Notes under the pieces: model-generated | Told to the model about the DNA's origin: nothing | The model's input: the letters and a program-made list of their open reading frames with translations, nothing else | The model's database searches: none | Shown here: positions 50,110-57,642 of the stretch, one piece after another | Layout of the letters: every line of letters starts with the position of its first letter | Position numbering within the stretch: position 1 is the stretch's first letter | Position numbers and translations under genes: made by a program | NCBI RefSeq assembly: GCF_036346595.1 | Contig: NZ_CP107834.1 | Span: forward strand, 4,526,001-4,590,000 | DNA length: 64,000 bases | Direction of reading: 5' to 3' | From: Streptomyces sp. NBC_00525 | GTDB taxonomy: Bacteria > Actinomycetota > Actinomycetes > Streptomycetales > Streptomycetaceae

Positions 50110-52119
50110 TCAGCTCTCGGCCTTCGCCGCCGTGCGCGGCTTGGCGGCCGTACGCGTACGCCGGCGCACCGGCTCGGGCTCGGAGATCGGCGCGATCTGG
50201 AAGTCGACCTCGTCCTCGACGGGCTTGATCACCCGGGCGCGGCGGCGCGGCCGGGCGACCGGCGCCTCCGGCTCGGCCACGGGCGCGGTCCGGACCGCGG
50301 CCTCCTCGGCCACCGGCTTGGCGGCGGCCCGGCTGCGGCGGCGGCGCGGCTTGGTCTCCTCGGCCACCGGCTCGGCGGCCTCGGTCACCGGCTCCACGAC
50401 GGTCTCCGCCACGGCCTCGGCCTTGGGCTTCGCCGACCGGGTCCGGGTGCGCTTCTTCGGCGCGGCCCCGGCCTCCGGGGCCTCCGGCTCGGCCACCACG
50501 GGCGCGGGCGCCTCCGCCACGGCGACCGCGGCCTCGGCGGCGACGGCCTCCGCCGCGTTGACCCGGGTGCGCCGGCGGCGGCGCGGGGTGCGCGCGGCCT
50601 CCGGGGCGTCGGCCTGCGCGGCGTCCGCCTCGGCGGCCGGGGCGGGCACGGTCGCGGCGCCCTCGGCGACGGCGGCCCCGCCGCGGGTGCGGCGGCGCTG
50701 ACGCGGGGTGCGCGGGGCCCGTTCCTCGCGGGCGGCCGGTGCGGCGGACTTGCGGCCCCGGCCGCCCGTCTCGCCGAGGTCCTCGATCTCCTCGGCCCCG
50801 AGACCGGCGCGGGTGCGCTCGGCACGCGGCAGGACACCCTTGGTGCCGGCCGGGATGTCGAGGTCCTCGTACAGGTGCGGGGAGGTCGAGTACGTCTCGA
50901 CCGGGTCCGGGAAGTTCAGGTCCAGAGCCTTGTTGATCAGCTGCCAGCGCGGGATGTCGTCCCAGTCGACCAGCGTGATCGCGATGCCCTTGGCGCCCGC
51001 GCGGCCGGTGCGGCCGATGCGGTGCAGATAGGTCTTCTCGTCCTCGGGGGACTGGTAGTTGATGACGTGGGTCACACCCTCGACATCGATGCCGCGCGCG
51101 GCGACGTCGGTGCAGACCAGCACGTCGACCTTGCCGTTGCGGAAGGCGCGCAGCGCCTGCTCGCGGGCGCCCTGCCCGAGGTCGCCGTGGACGGCGCCGG
51201 AGGCGAAGCCGCGCCGCTCCAGCTGCTCGGCGATGTCGGCCGCCGTGCGCTTGGTGCGGCAGAAGATCATCGCGAGCCCGCGGCCCTCGGCCTGGAGGAT
51301 GCGCGAGACCATCTCGGGCTTGTCCATCGAGTGGGCGCGGTACACGTACTGCGCCGTGTTCTTGACGGTCGTGCCCTCGTCGTCGGGCGAGGTGGCGTTG
51401 ATGTGCGTCGGCTGCGACATGTAGCGGCGGGCCAGCGAGATGACCGCGCCCGGCATGGTGGCCGAGAAGAGCATGGTCTGGCGCTTGGCCGGCAGCATCG
51501 TGATGATGCGCTCGACGTCGGGCAGGAAGCCCAGGTCCAGCATCTCGTCGGCCTCGTCGAGGACGAGCGCGCGGACCCTGGAGAGGTCCACCTTGCGTTG
51601 GCCCGCGAGGTCGAGCAGCCGGCCGGGGGTGCCGACGATCACGTCGACGCCCTTCTTGAGGGCCTCGACCTGGGGCTCGTACGCCCGGCCGCCGTAGATC
51701 GCCAGGACCCGCACATTGCGCACCTTGCCGGCGGTGAGCAGGTCGTTGGTGACCTGCTGGCACAGCTCGCGGGTGGGTACGACGATCAGGGCCTGCGGGG
51801 AGTCGGTCAGCTCCTCGGGCTTCGCGCGGCCCGCCTCGACGTCGGCGAGGACGGTGACGCGCTCGAGGAGCGGGAGTCCGAAGCCGAGCGTCTTGCCGGT
51901 GCCGGTCTTGGCCTGGCCGATGACGTCGGAGCCGGAGAGCGCGACGGGGAGCGTCAGCTCCTGGATGGGAAAGGGGGACGTGATGCCGACGGCCTCAAGG
52001 GCCTCGGCCGTCTCGGAAAGAATCCCGAGGTTTCGGAACGTAGTCAGGGTGCTGCCTCTTCTGTGAGACGCGGTCCGAGGCGAACGAAGGGGGTCGTACC
52101 GTGCCGGGGGGTTGGTCAT
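50110..52119 (-). CDS. DEAD-box RNA helicase with long beaded basic C-terminal tail (RhlE-like)
   Basis: A 669-residue RNA helicase. The Q motif is ITSPFPIQELTLPVAL, motif I is AKTGTGKT (K76), motif II is D188-E-A-D, motif III is SAT, and the C-terminal domain has HRIGRTGRAG. The core ends at about residue 440. The rest is an Ala/Glu/Val-rich tail in which six basic clusters (QRRRTR, RRRRRTR, KKRTRTR, RRRRSR, RRRAR, RRRTRT) are spaced about 25-45 residues apart, probably for RNA binding. I chose ATG 52119; a shorter start near the sequence LTTFRNLGIL is possible. The mycobacterial counterpart is rhlE (Rv3211). Confidence 0.88.
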   Translation of the reverse strand: MTNPPARYDPLRSPRTASHRRGSTLTTFRNLGILSETAEALEAVGITSPFPIQELTLPVALSGSDVIGQAKTGTGKTLGFGLPLLERVTVLADVEAGRAKPEELTDSPQALIVVPTRELCQQVTNDLLTAGKVRNVRVLAIYGGRAYEPQVEALKKGVDVIVGTPGRLLDLAGQRKVDLSRVRALVLDEADEMLDLGFLPDVERIITMLPAKRQTMLFSATMPGAVISLARRYMSQPTHINATSPDDEGTTVKNTAQYVYRAHSMDKPEMVSRILQAEGRGLAMIFCRTKRTAADIAEQLERRGFASGAVHGDLGQGAREQALRAFRNGKVDVLVCTDVAARGIDVEGVTHVINYQSPEDEKTYLHRIGRTGRAGAKGIAITLVDWDDIPRWQLINKALDLNFPDPVETYSTSPHLYEDLDIPAGTKGVLPRAERTRAGLGAEEIEDLGETGGRGRKSAAPAAREERAPRTPRQRRRTRGGAAVAEGAATVPAPAAEADAAQADAPEAARTPRRRRRTRVNAAEAVAAEAAVAVAEAPAPVVAEPEAPEAGAAPKKRTRTRSAKPKAEAVAETVVEPVTEAAEPVAEETKPRRRRSRAAAKPVAEEAAVRTAPVAEPEAPVARPRRRARVIKPVEDEVDFQIAPISEPEPVRRRTRTAAKPRTAAKAES

Positions 52120-52332
52120 CCGGCCGGGATGGGCCGGGTGGCGCGGGACCACTGCCGTCGCTCGAGCGCTCGTGCCGCTGAGGGGGCCCCTCATCTGCGG
52201 TCGTACATGAGCACGCACCGCGCGGAGGGCTGTCGGGTCGGAGCCGATCGGGCCACCGACCGGGCATCCTCATTCAATTTCGCGCCACGAGCAGATGCAA
52301 AGTGCTCAGTAAGCGCATTACCACTGTACCCC

Positions 52333-52361
52333 GGATTCGCGCATCTGTGTTGGGCGAATCC
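52333..52361. promoter_or_regulatory. Inverted repeat between divergent helicase and ferritin-like genes
   Basis: GGATTCGC, 13 bases, GCGAATCC: perfect 8-bp arms with half-site centres 21 bases apart, which is two helical turns. It overlaps the region of a minus-strand TACAGT (52329-52324) that could be the -10 of the helicase gene. The rest of this 313-base gap shows no gene. Confidence 0.45.
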
Positions 52362-52398
52362 TTTGGAACGGTGTGATGTGGGTCGTCGGCCGAAACTC

Positions 52399-52425
52399 TT
52401 GCCCGGTGCGCGGGCGGGCTATTCT
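52399..52425 (+). promoter_or_regulatory. Candidate leaderless promoter of the ferritin-like gene
   Basis: TTGCCC (52399-52404), 15 bases, TATTCT (52420-52425), then 7 bases to the ATG. There is no ribosome-binding site. Confidence 0.5.
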
Positions 52426-52432
52426 GCGCTGC

Positions 52433-53167
52433 ATGGAGACGCCTGACAACGCCACTGAAACCCCCGCGACGACCAGAATCGCCGACCAGGACTGGGCCAC
52501 CGCGTCCAAGGACCCGCAGTACCGGGCCGCCGTCGTCGATCTGCTGGGCGCCCTCGCCTACGGGGAGCTCGCGGCGTTCGAGCGGCTCGCCGAGGACGCC
52601 AAGCTGGCACCCACCCTGGCCGACAAGGCCGCACTGGCGAAGATGGCGTCCGCCGAGTTCTCTCACTTCGAGCGGCTCACCCGGCGGCTGACGGAGATCG
52701 AGGTCGAGCCGACCGGCGCCATGGAGCCGTTCGCCCGCGCGCTGGACGAGTTCCACCGCCAGACCGCCCCGTCCGACTGGCTGGAGGGCCTGGTCAAGGC
52801 GTACGTCGGCGACTCGATCGCCAGCGACTTCTACCGGGAGGTCGCGGTCAGGCTCGACTCCGACACCCGCTCCCTCGTGCTGGCCGTGCTCGACGACACG
52901 GGCCACGGCAACTTCGCCGTCGAGAAGGTGCGCGCGGCGATCGAGGCCGAACCCAGGGTCGGCGGCCGGCTGGCGCTGTGGGCGCGGCGGCTGATGGGCG
53001 AGGCGCTCTCGCAGGCGCAGCGCGTGGTCGCGGACCGCGACGCGCTCTCCACCATGCTGGTCGGCGGGGTCGCCGACGGCTTCGACCTGGCCGAGGTCGG
53101 CCGGATGTTCTCCCGGATCACCGAGGCGCACACCAAGCGCATGGCGGCGCTGGGGCTGGCCGCGTAA
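52433..53167 (+). CDS. Ferritin-like fold protein
   Basis: A 244-residue helical protein of a ferritin-like family. Possible metal ligands are spaced as in four-helix di-iron proteins: YGELAAFERLAEDA (first E), ASAEFSHFERL (E-x2-H), and later DDTGHGNFAVEKV. It resembles the MiaE-like (tRNA hydroxylase-like) group found in actinobacteria, but not closely enough to claim that activity. The mycobacterial counterpart is Rv3210c, next to rhlE. The promoter looks leaderless. Function unknown. Confidence 0.82.
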   Translation: METPDNATETPATTRIADQDWATASKDPQYRAAVVDLLGALAYGELAAFERLAEDAKLAPTLADKAALAKMASAEFSHFERLTRRLTEIEVEPTGAMEPFARALDEFHRQTAPSDWLEGLVKAYVGDSIASDFYREVAVRLDSDTRSLVLAVLDDTGHGNFAVEKVRAAIEAEPRVGGRLALWARRLMGEALSQAQRVVADRDALSTMLVGGVADGFDLAEVGRMFSRITEAHTKRMAALGLAA

Positions 53168-53182
53168 CCGCGGGCCCGGCGC

Positions 53183-53452
53183 TCAGACGGCGGCCGAGCG
53201 ACTGATCCGGCGGCCGCGCGGCCGGATCAGCAGGGACACCGTCACGGCGGCGATCAGCCCGGCGCCCACCACGGCGAGGGCCGCATGGCCGTCGCCCAGC
53301 ACCGAGTGCATCAGGGAGGCGCCGAACACGGCGCCGGCCGCCCCGGTGCCGAACACGGTCCGCCGGGCCGGGAGCCGGCCCGGCAGCGAGCGCAGCCCCG
53401 CCCAGGACAGGAGCACCGAGAGCACGACGGCGCTCAACGTTTCCACGATCAC
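53183..53452 (-). CDS. Small membrane protein (89 aa)
   Basis: An 89-residue protein with three hydrophobic segments (about 2-20, 33-50 and 57-77) and a basic end (RPRGRRISRSAAV). GAGGTGA lies about 8 bases before the GTG. It converges with the ferritin-like gene 15 bases away. I do not recognise the family; function unknown. Confidence 0.65.
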   Translation of the reverse strand: MIVETLSAVVLSVLLSWAGLRSLPGRLPARRTVFGTGAAGAVFGASLMHSVLGDGHAALAVVGAGLIAAVTVSLLIRPRGRRISRSAAV

Positions 53453-53577
53453 GGACGATCACCTCGCAGGGATACGGAACGGGGCCTTCGGTCCTGCTGG
53501 TCCTACCCGTGAGCAGCCGTTCACAACCCTCCCGGAGCCGGTCATCGCCCGGCCGGACGGGACCCGCCGCGGACGCG

Positions 53578-53613
53578 GAACGGCCCGGCGGGGACACCCC
53601 CGCCGGGCCGTTC
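53578..53613 (-). terminator. Strong terminator after DUF3107 gene
   Basis: A perfect 16-bp stem (53578-53593 with 53598-53613) with the loop ACAC, 22 bases past the DUF3107 stop on the minus strand. Confidence 0.9.
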
Positions 53614-53635
53614 GCGGTCTCCGCGTCCGTACGCT

Positions 53636-53863
53636 CTAGAGAGCGCCGAACCCCACCCGTCGGGTGCTGGGCTCGCCGATCTCCACGTACGAGATCCGGT
53701 CGGCCGGCACCAGGACCTTGCGGCCCTTCTCGTCCGTGAGGCTGAGCAGCTGTGCCTTGCCGGCGAGAGCCTCGGACACCGTGCTCTCGACCTCTTCGGC
53801 GGAAAGCCCGCTCTCCAGAACGATCTCCCGGGGCGAGTGCTGCACCCCGATCTTGACCTCCAC
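53636..53863 (-). CDS. DUF3107 family protein
   Basis: A 75-residue actinobacterial protein: VEVKIGVQHSPREIVLESG followed by LSAEEVESTVSEALAG and a beta-rich end (LLSLTDEKGRKVLVPADRISYVEIG). GGAGGGA lies 7 bases before the GTG. The mycobacterial homologue (Rv3208A, TB9.4) sits beside a TetR gene as here. The family is common in actinobacteria and has no assigned role. The TetR gene upstream on the same strand is 131 bases away. Confidence 0.9.
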   Translation of the reverse strand: MEVKIGVQHSPREIVLESGLSAEEVESTVSEALAGKAQLLSLTDEKGRKVLVPADRISYVEIGEPSTRRVGFGAL

Positions 53864-53994
53864 GGCTATGTCCCTCCGACGGTCATTCCCTGCGCGGTGA
53901 GCCGCGCCGTACGCAGCACACATTAGCCCGCTGAGGGGGCTCGTCAGGGCGCCCCCGGCCACGCCCGCAGCGAACACGGGGGAACGCCGGGCGG

Positions 53995-54636
53995 TCAGTG
54001 CTGATCGGTGCCGTGCAGGGGGAAGCCGGCGATGCCCCGCCAGGCCAGCGAGGTGAGCAGCTGGACCGCGGTGTCGCGCGGGATGGCCGACCGGCTGGAC
54101 AGCCAGTACCGGGCGACCACCTGGGACACCCCGCCCAGGCCCACCGCGAGCAGCATGGACTCGTCCTTGGACAGGCCCGTGTCGCCCGCGATCACGTCGG
54201 AGATCGCCTCGGCGCACTGGAGCGAGACCCGGTCCACCCGCTCGCGCACGGCCGGCTCGTTGGTCAGGTCCGACTCGAAGACCAGCCGGAAGGCGCCGCC
54301 CTCGTCCTCCACGTACGCGAAGTAGGCGTCCATCGTGGCGGCCACGCGCAGCTTGTTGTCGGTGGTCGAGGCCAGCGCCGTGCGCACGGCCTGGAGCAGC
54401 GACTCGCAGTGCTGGTCGAGAAGGGCCAGGTAGAGCTCCAGCTTTCCGGGGAAGTGCTGGTAGAGAACCGGCTTGCTGACCCCGGCGCGCTCCGCGATGT
54501 CGTCCATCGCGGCCGAGTGGTAGCCCTGCGCGACGAAGACCTCCTGCGCGGCTCCCAGCAGCTGGTTGCGTCGGGCGCGGCGGGGCAGGCGAGTGCCCCT
54601 CGGGCGCGCCGCCTCGGTCTGCTCGATGGCTGTCAC
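53995..54636 (-). CDS. TetR-family transcriptional regulator
   Basis: A 213-residue TetR regulator. The DNA-binding helix-turn-helix is at about 22-65 (RRNQLLGAAQEVFVAQGYHSAAMDDIAERAGVSKPVLYQHFPGK). The C-terminal domain (residues 80-200) matches the actinobacterial TetR group near DUF3107 (mycobacterial Rv3208). GGGAGG lies 4 bases before the GTG at 54636; a TTG at 54648 is less likely. An inverted repeat upstream (54687-54722) may be its own operator. Ligand and targets unknown. Confidence 0.88.
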   Translation of the reverse strand: MTAIEQTEAARPRGTRLPRRARRNQLLGAAQEVFVAQGYHSAAMDDIAERAGVSKPVLYQHFPGKLELYLALLDQHCESLLQAVRTALASTTDNKLRVAATMDAYFAYVEDEGGAFRLVFESDLTNEPAVRERVDRVSLQCAEAISDVIAGDTGLSKDESMLLAVGLGGVSQVVARYWLSSRSAIPRDTAVQLLTSLAWRGIAGFPLHGTDQH

Positions 54637-54686
54637 GCCGCCTCCCAAAATCGTGGTCCGACACAGCTGTTCCGTACGTGCCGCGC

Positions 54687-54722
54687 CATACCGACATCGT
54701 ACTTTTGGGTAACCCCGGTATG
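54687..54722. promoter_or_regulatory. Inverted repeat upstream of TetR gene
   Basis: CATACCG, 22 bases, CGGTATG. With flanking GCGC on both sides the arms extend to about 10 bases with one interruption. It lies 50-85 bases before the TetR start and is a candidate autoregulatory site. Confidence 0.4.
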
Positions 54723-54804
54723 CGCGGCGCGGACGCAGAATTTCACGGACCGGACGGCTGCGGTAGCCGCAGATTGTCCGAGCGGGTGCGCAGAGCGGGA
54801 CGTA

Positions 54805-55020
54805 TCAGCGGTAATCATCCTCATCCTGTGGAACCGTGCGCGCCTGGTCCGCCGCGTCCGCCTCGCTGGCGCGGTCGCGGTCGAGGTCCGTGAGCGGTTC
54901 GTCGTCCTCCGGGCGCAGCGCGGCGTGCTGCTCCGCGGCGTCCGCCTCGGGCGTCTCCTGACCGGGTTCGTCCGGCTGGACGTCCTCGAAGGTCTCCGGC
55001 TCCCTCGGGTCGGCCGTCAT
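54805..55020 (-). CDS. Small acidic protein (71 aa)
   Basis: A 71-residue protein, very acidic and without hydrophobic segments (PETFEDVQPDEPGQETPEAD and further Asp/Glu-rich sequence to DEDDYR). AAGGGAG lies 6 bases before the ATG. Probably unstructured. No family recognised. It is divergent from an alpha/beta hydrolase gene. Real coding is supported by the ribosome-binding site and the biased third codon positions. Confidence 0.65.
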   Translation of the reverse strand: MTADPREPETFEDVQPDEPGQETPEADAAEQHAALRPEDDEPLTDLDRDRASEADAADQARTVPQDEDDYR

Positions 55021-55141
55021 GGTGACTCCCTTCATCGGGTCGCGCCTGCTGTCGAGCCTAGGAGGTACCCCCGGAAGACGCACGCGAGCGTGTGACGGCG
55101 AACACATGAAACGGCATGTGATCATCTCGTAACATTGCCGC

Positions 55142-56107
55142 ATGTCTTCGACCGAGCTGCCGGGAATCAGCGCCGCCGCCGCAGCGGTGGCCCCCACGGT
55201 GAGCACCGTCAGGGTCGCGGAGGGGGAGCGGCTGCGCTCCGTCGAGCTGCCCGGTCTGACGCTCACGCTCCGTTCCCGCCCGCCCCGGCGCTCCGGACTG
55301 CCGCCCGCCCTCTTCGTGCACGGGCTCGGCGGTTCCTCGCAGAACTGGACGGCGCTGATGCCGCTCCTGGACGACGTGGTGGACTGCGAGGCGGTGGACC
55401 TGCCCGGCTTCGGGGACTCGCCACCCCCGGACGACGGCAACTACTCCGTCACCGGGCACGCCCGCGCGGTGATCCGGCTCCTCGACGCGCAGGAGCGCGG
55501 CCCGGTCCATCTGTTCGGCAACTCGCTGGGCGGCGCGGTGGCGACCCGGGTCGCCGCGGTCCGCCCCGACCTCGTCCGCACGCTCACCCTGGTCTCGCCC
55601 GCGCTCCCCGAGATCCGGGTCCAGCGCACGGCCGCCCCTACCGCGCTCCTCGCACTGCCGGGCGTCGCATCCCTGTTCGCCCGGCTCACCCGTGACTGGA
55701 GCGCCGAGGACCGCACCCGCGGAGTCATGGCACTCTGTTACGGCGATCCGGCACGGGTCTCCGAGAAGGGCTTCCGCGACGCGGTGGCCGAAATGGAGCG
55801 CCGGCTGGAGCTGCCGTACTTCTGGGACGCCATGGCGCGTTCCGCCCGTGGGATCGTCGACGCGTACACGCTGGGCGGACAGCAGGGGCTGTGGCGCCAG
55901 GCCGAGCGGGTGCTCGCGCCGACCCAGCTGGTGTACGGCGGACGGGACCGGCTCGTCTCGTTCCGGATGGCCCGCAGGGCGTCCGCGGCCTTCCGCGACG
56001 CGCGCCTGCTGACACTGCCCGACGCCGGGCACGTGGCGATGATGGAGTACCCGGAGGCGGTTGCCCAGGCGTTCCGGGAATTGCTCGACGAATGCGGCGG
56101 GAGCTGA
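55142..56107 (+). CDS. Alpha/beta hydrolase
   Basis: A 321-residue alpha/beta hydrolase. The HGLGGSSQNW segment gives the oxyanion hole, the nucleophile is in FGNSLGGAVATR, the acid is probably in YGGRDRLVSF and the histidine in DAGHVAMMEYP. This layout fits the meta-cleavage/haloperoxidase-like part of the superfamily; no substrate can be named. TAACAT ends 7 bases before the ATG, so the message may be leaderless. The DUF3152 gene follows after 8 bases. Confidence 0.85.
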   Translation: MSSTELPGISAAAAAVAPTVSTVRVAEGERLRSVELPGLTLTLRSRPPRRSGLPPALFVHGLGGSSQNWTALMPLLDDVVDCEAVDLPGFGDSPPPDDGNYSVTGHARAVIRLLDAQERGPVHLFGNSLGGAVATRVAAVRPDLVRTLTLVSPALPEIRVQRTAAPTALLALPGVASLFARLTRDWSAEDRTRGVMALCYGDPARVSEKGFRDAVAEMERRLELPYFWDAMARSARGIVDAYTLGGQQGLWRQAERVLAPTQLVYGGRDRLVSFRMARRASAAFRDARLLTLPDAGHVAMMEYPEAVAQAFRELLDECGGS

Positions 56108-56115
56108 TCCAGGGC

Positions 56116-57402
56116 GTGGGACGACACAGTCGGAAGGGCCCCGGGCCCAGCGCGCCCGTGGCCGGGCAGGCGGAGACGAACGAGACGGGCCGCGCGGGCA
56201 CCGGAGCCACCCCCGGCACCGGACGCCGCAGACGCGCCGCCGGACCCGCCGCCGAATCCTTTCCGGGCACCCCCGAGGTCCGCGGCGGCCACCCCGAACA
56301 GCGCGAACCCGGCGGCGGCTGGGGTGCGGGGCCGATGAGCTCCGCAGGCACGCAGGCCCCGCCGCCCGGCCTCCGCCCCGGCGCCCCGCACCCCGCGCGC
56401 CACCCCCGGCCCGCCGGCGACCGGCCGCTCATACCGGGCCCGCGGCGCGAGTTCGTCGAGGCCTTCGACAGCCCGCCCGCCCCGCCCCGGCGCCCCGCAC
56501 CCGAGGACCCGTACCGCTCCGTCACCGAGTGGGACCCGCGCGAGCCGGAGGTCGTCCGGCGCGAAGGGGCGGCTGCCGTCAGGGCGGCCAGGGGCGCCAA
56601 GGGGCGCACGATCACCGGGATCGCCGCCGCCGCGGTGACCACCGTCCTCGCGGTCGTCGTGGCCGGCCAGGTCCCCCACGACCGCTCCACCGGCAACGAG
56701 ACCCCCAGCACCACGGGCGTCGACCGGGAGGACACCGACGACGCCTCACGCTCGGACGGGCGTACGACCCCGTCCCCCGAACCGGCGTCCGTCAAGCCCC
56801 TTACGTATGAACAGAAAATGGCCAAGGCCTACCCGCTCTCACCGGCGCTGACCGGCTCGGGCACCTTCGAGACCGTGCCAGGCACCGCCGAGGCGCCCGG
56901 CAAGGGGACCACGCACCGGTACCGCATCGACGTCGAGAAGGGCATCGGGCTCGACGCCGACCTGTTCGCCCAGGCCGTCCAGAGGACCCTCAACGACGAC
57001 CGCAGCTGGGCGCACGACGGCGACATGACCTTCGAGCGGATCTCCGAGGGCGAGCCGGACTTCGTCATCACCCTGGCCAGCCCCGGCACGACCGGAAAAT
57101 GGTGTGCCAAGTCGGGCCTGGACACCATGGAGGACAACGTCTCCTGCGACTCGGCCGCCACCGAGCGCGTGATGATCAACGCCTACCGCTGGGCCCAGGG
57201 CGCGGCCACCTTCGGACCGGAGAAGCTGTTCGCGTACCGGCAGATGCTCATCAACCACGAGGTAGGCCACCGGCTCGGCCACAACCACGCGAGTTGCGGC
57301 ACCGAGGGAGCCCTCGCGCCGGTCATGCAGCAGCAGACCAAGACGCTGGACCTCAACGGCGTCAAGTGCCGCCCCAACCCCTGGGTGTATCCGGAGGACT
57401 GA
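56116..57402 (+). CDS. DUF3152 protein with HExGHxxGHxH metalloprotease-like motif
   Basis: A 428-residue membrane protein. The first 160 residues are Pro/Gly/Arg-rich and cytoplasmic, then one membrane helix (about 165-186), and an outer DUF3152 domain of 180 residues. The motif NHEVGHRLGHNH begins with H381-E382 and has the metzincin form HExxHxxGxxH, so a zinc protease is likely although the family is named only by number. Four cysteines (GKWCAKSG, VSCDSAA, HASCGTE, GVKCRPN) may form disulfides. The mycobacterial counterpart is Rv3207c, next to moeB1/moeZ. GTG 56116 is my choice; ATG 56336 would give a shorter N-terminus. Confidence 0.85.
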   Translation: MGRHSRKGPGPSAPVAGQAETNETGRAGTGATPGTGRRRRAAGPAAESFPGTPEVRGGHPEQREPGGGWGAGPMSSAGTQAPPPGLRPGAPHPARHPRPAGDRPLIPGPRREFVEAFDSPPAPPRRPAPEDPYRSVTEWDPREPEVVRREGAAAVRAARGAKGRTITGIAAAAVTTVLAVVVAGQVPHDRSTGNETPSTTGVDREDTDDASRSDGRTTPSPEPASVKPLTYEQKMAKAYPLSPALTGSGTFETVPGTAEAPGKGTTHRYRIDVEKGIGLDADLFAQAVQRTLNDDRSWAHDGDMTFERISEGEPDFVITLASPGTTGKWCAKSGLDTMEDNVSCDSAATERVMINAYRWAQGAATFGPEKLFAYRQMLINHEVGHRLGHNHASCGTEGALAPVMQQQTKTLDLNGVKCRPNPWVYPED

Positions 57403-57530
57403 GCGCGGGCGCACACGGAGCACCGAGCGCCCCCGCACCGCTCCGCCCGTCACCCATTCGGTGACACCCCGCCTCCATAGCGCGACAGAACGCTACGGGG
57501 GCGCGAAAGTTACGCCGGTTCACCCCTTTC

Positions 57531-57564
57531 GGTGGCGCGACGGACAACCGTCCGTCGCGCCACC
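57531..57564 (+). terminator. Perfect 15-bp hairpin upstream of the glycosyltransferase operon
   Basis: GGTGGCGCGACGGAC, AACC, GTCCGTCGCGCCACC. Outer TACGCCGG (57511-57518) can also pair with CCGGCGTA (57563-57570). It is 130 bases past the DUF3152 stop and 80 bases before the GT4 gene. It may be a terminator, or an operator for the operon. Confidence 0.55.
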
Positions 57565-57642
57565 GGCGTATCCGCTTACGGTCGTCCCGCGAGTCGCCGA
57601 TCCAGCGGCGGCCGCGTCATACAGCAGATCGGGGGTGCGCTC

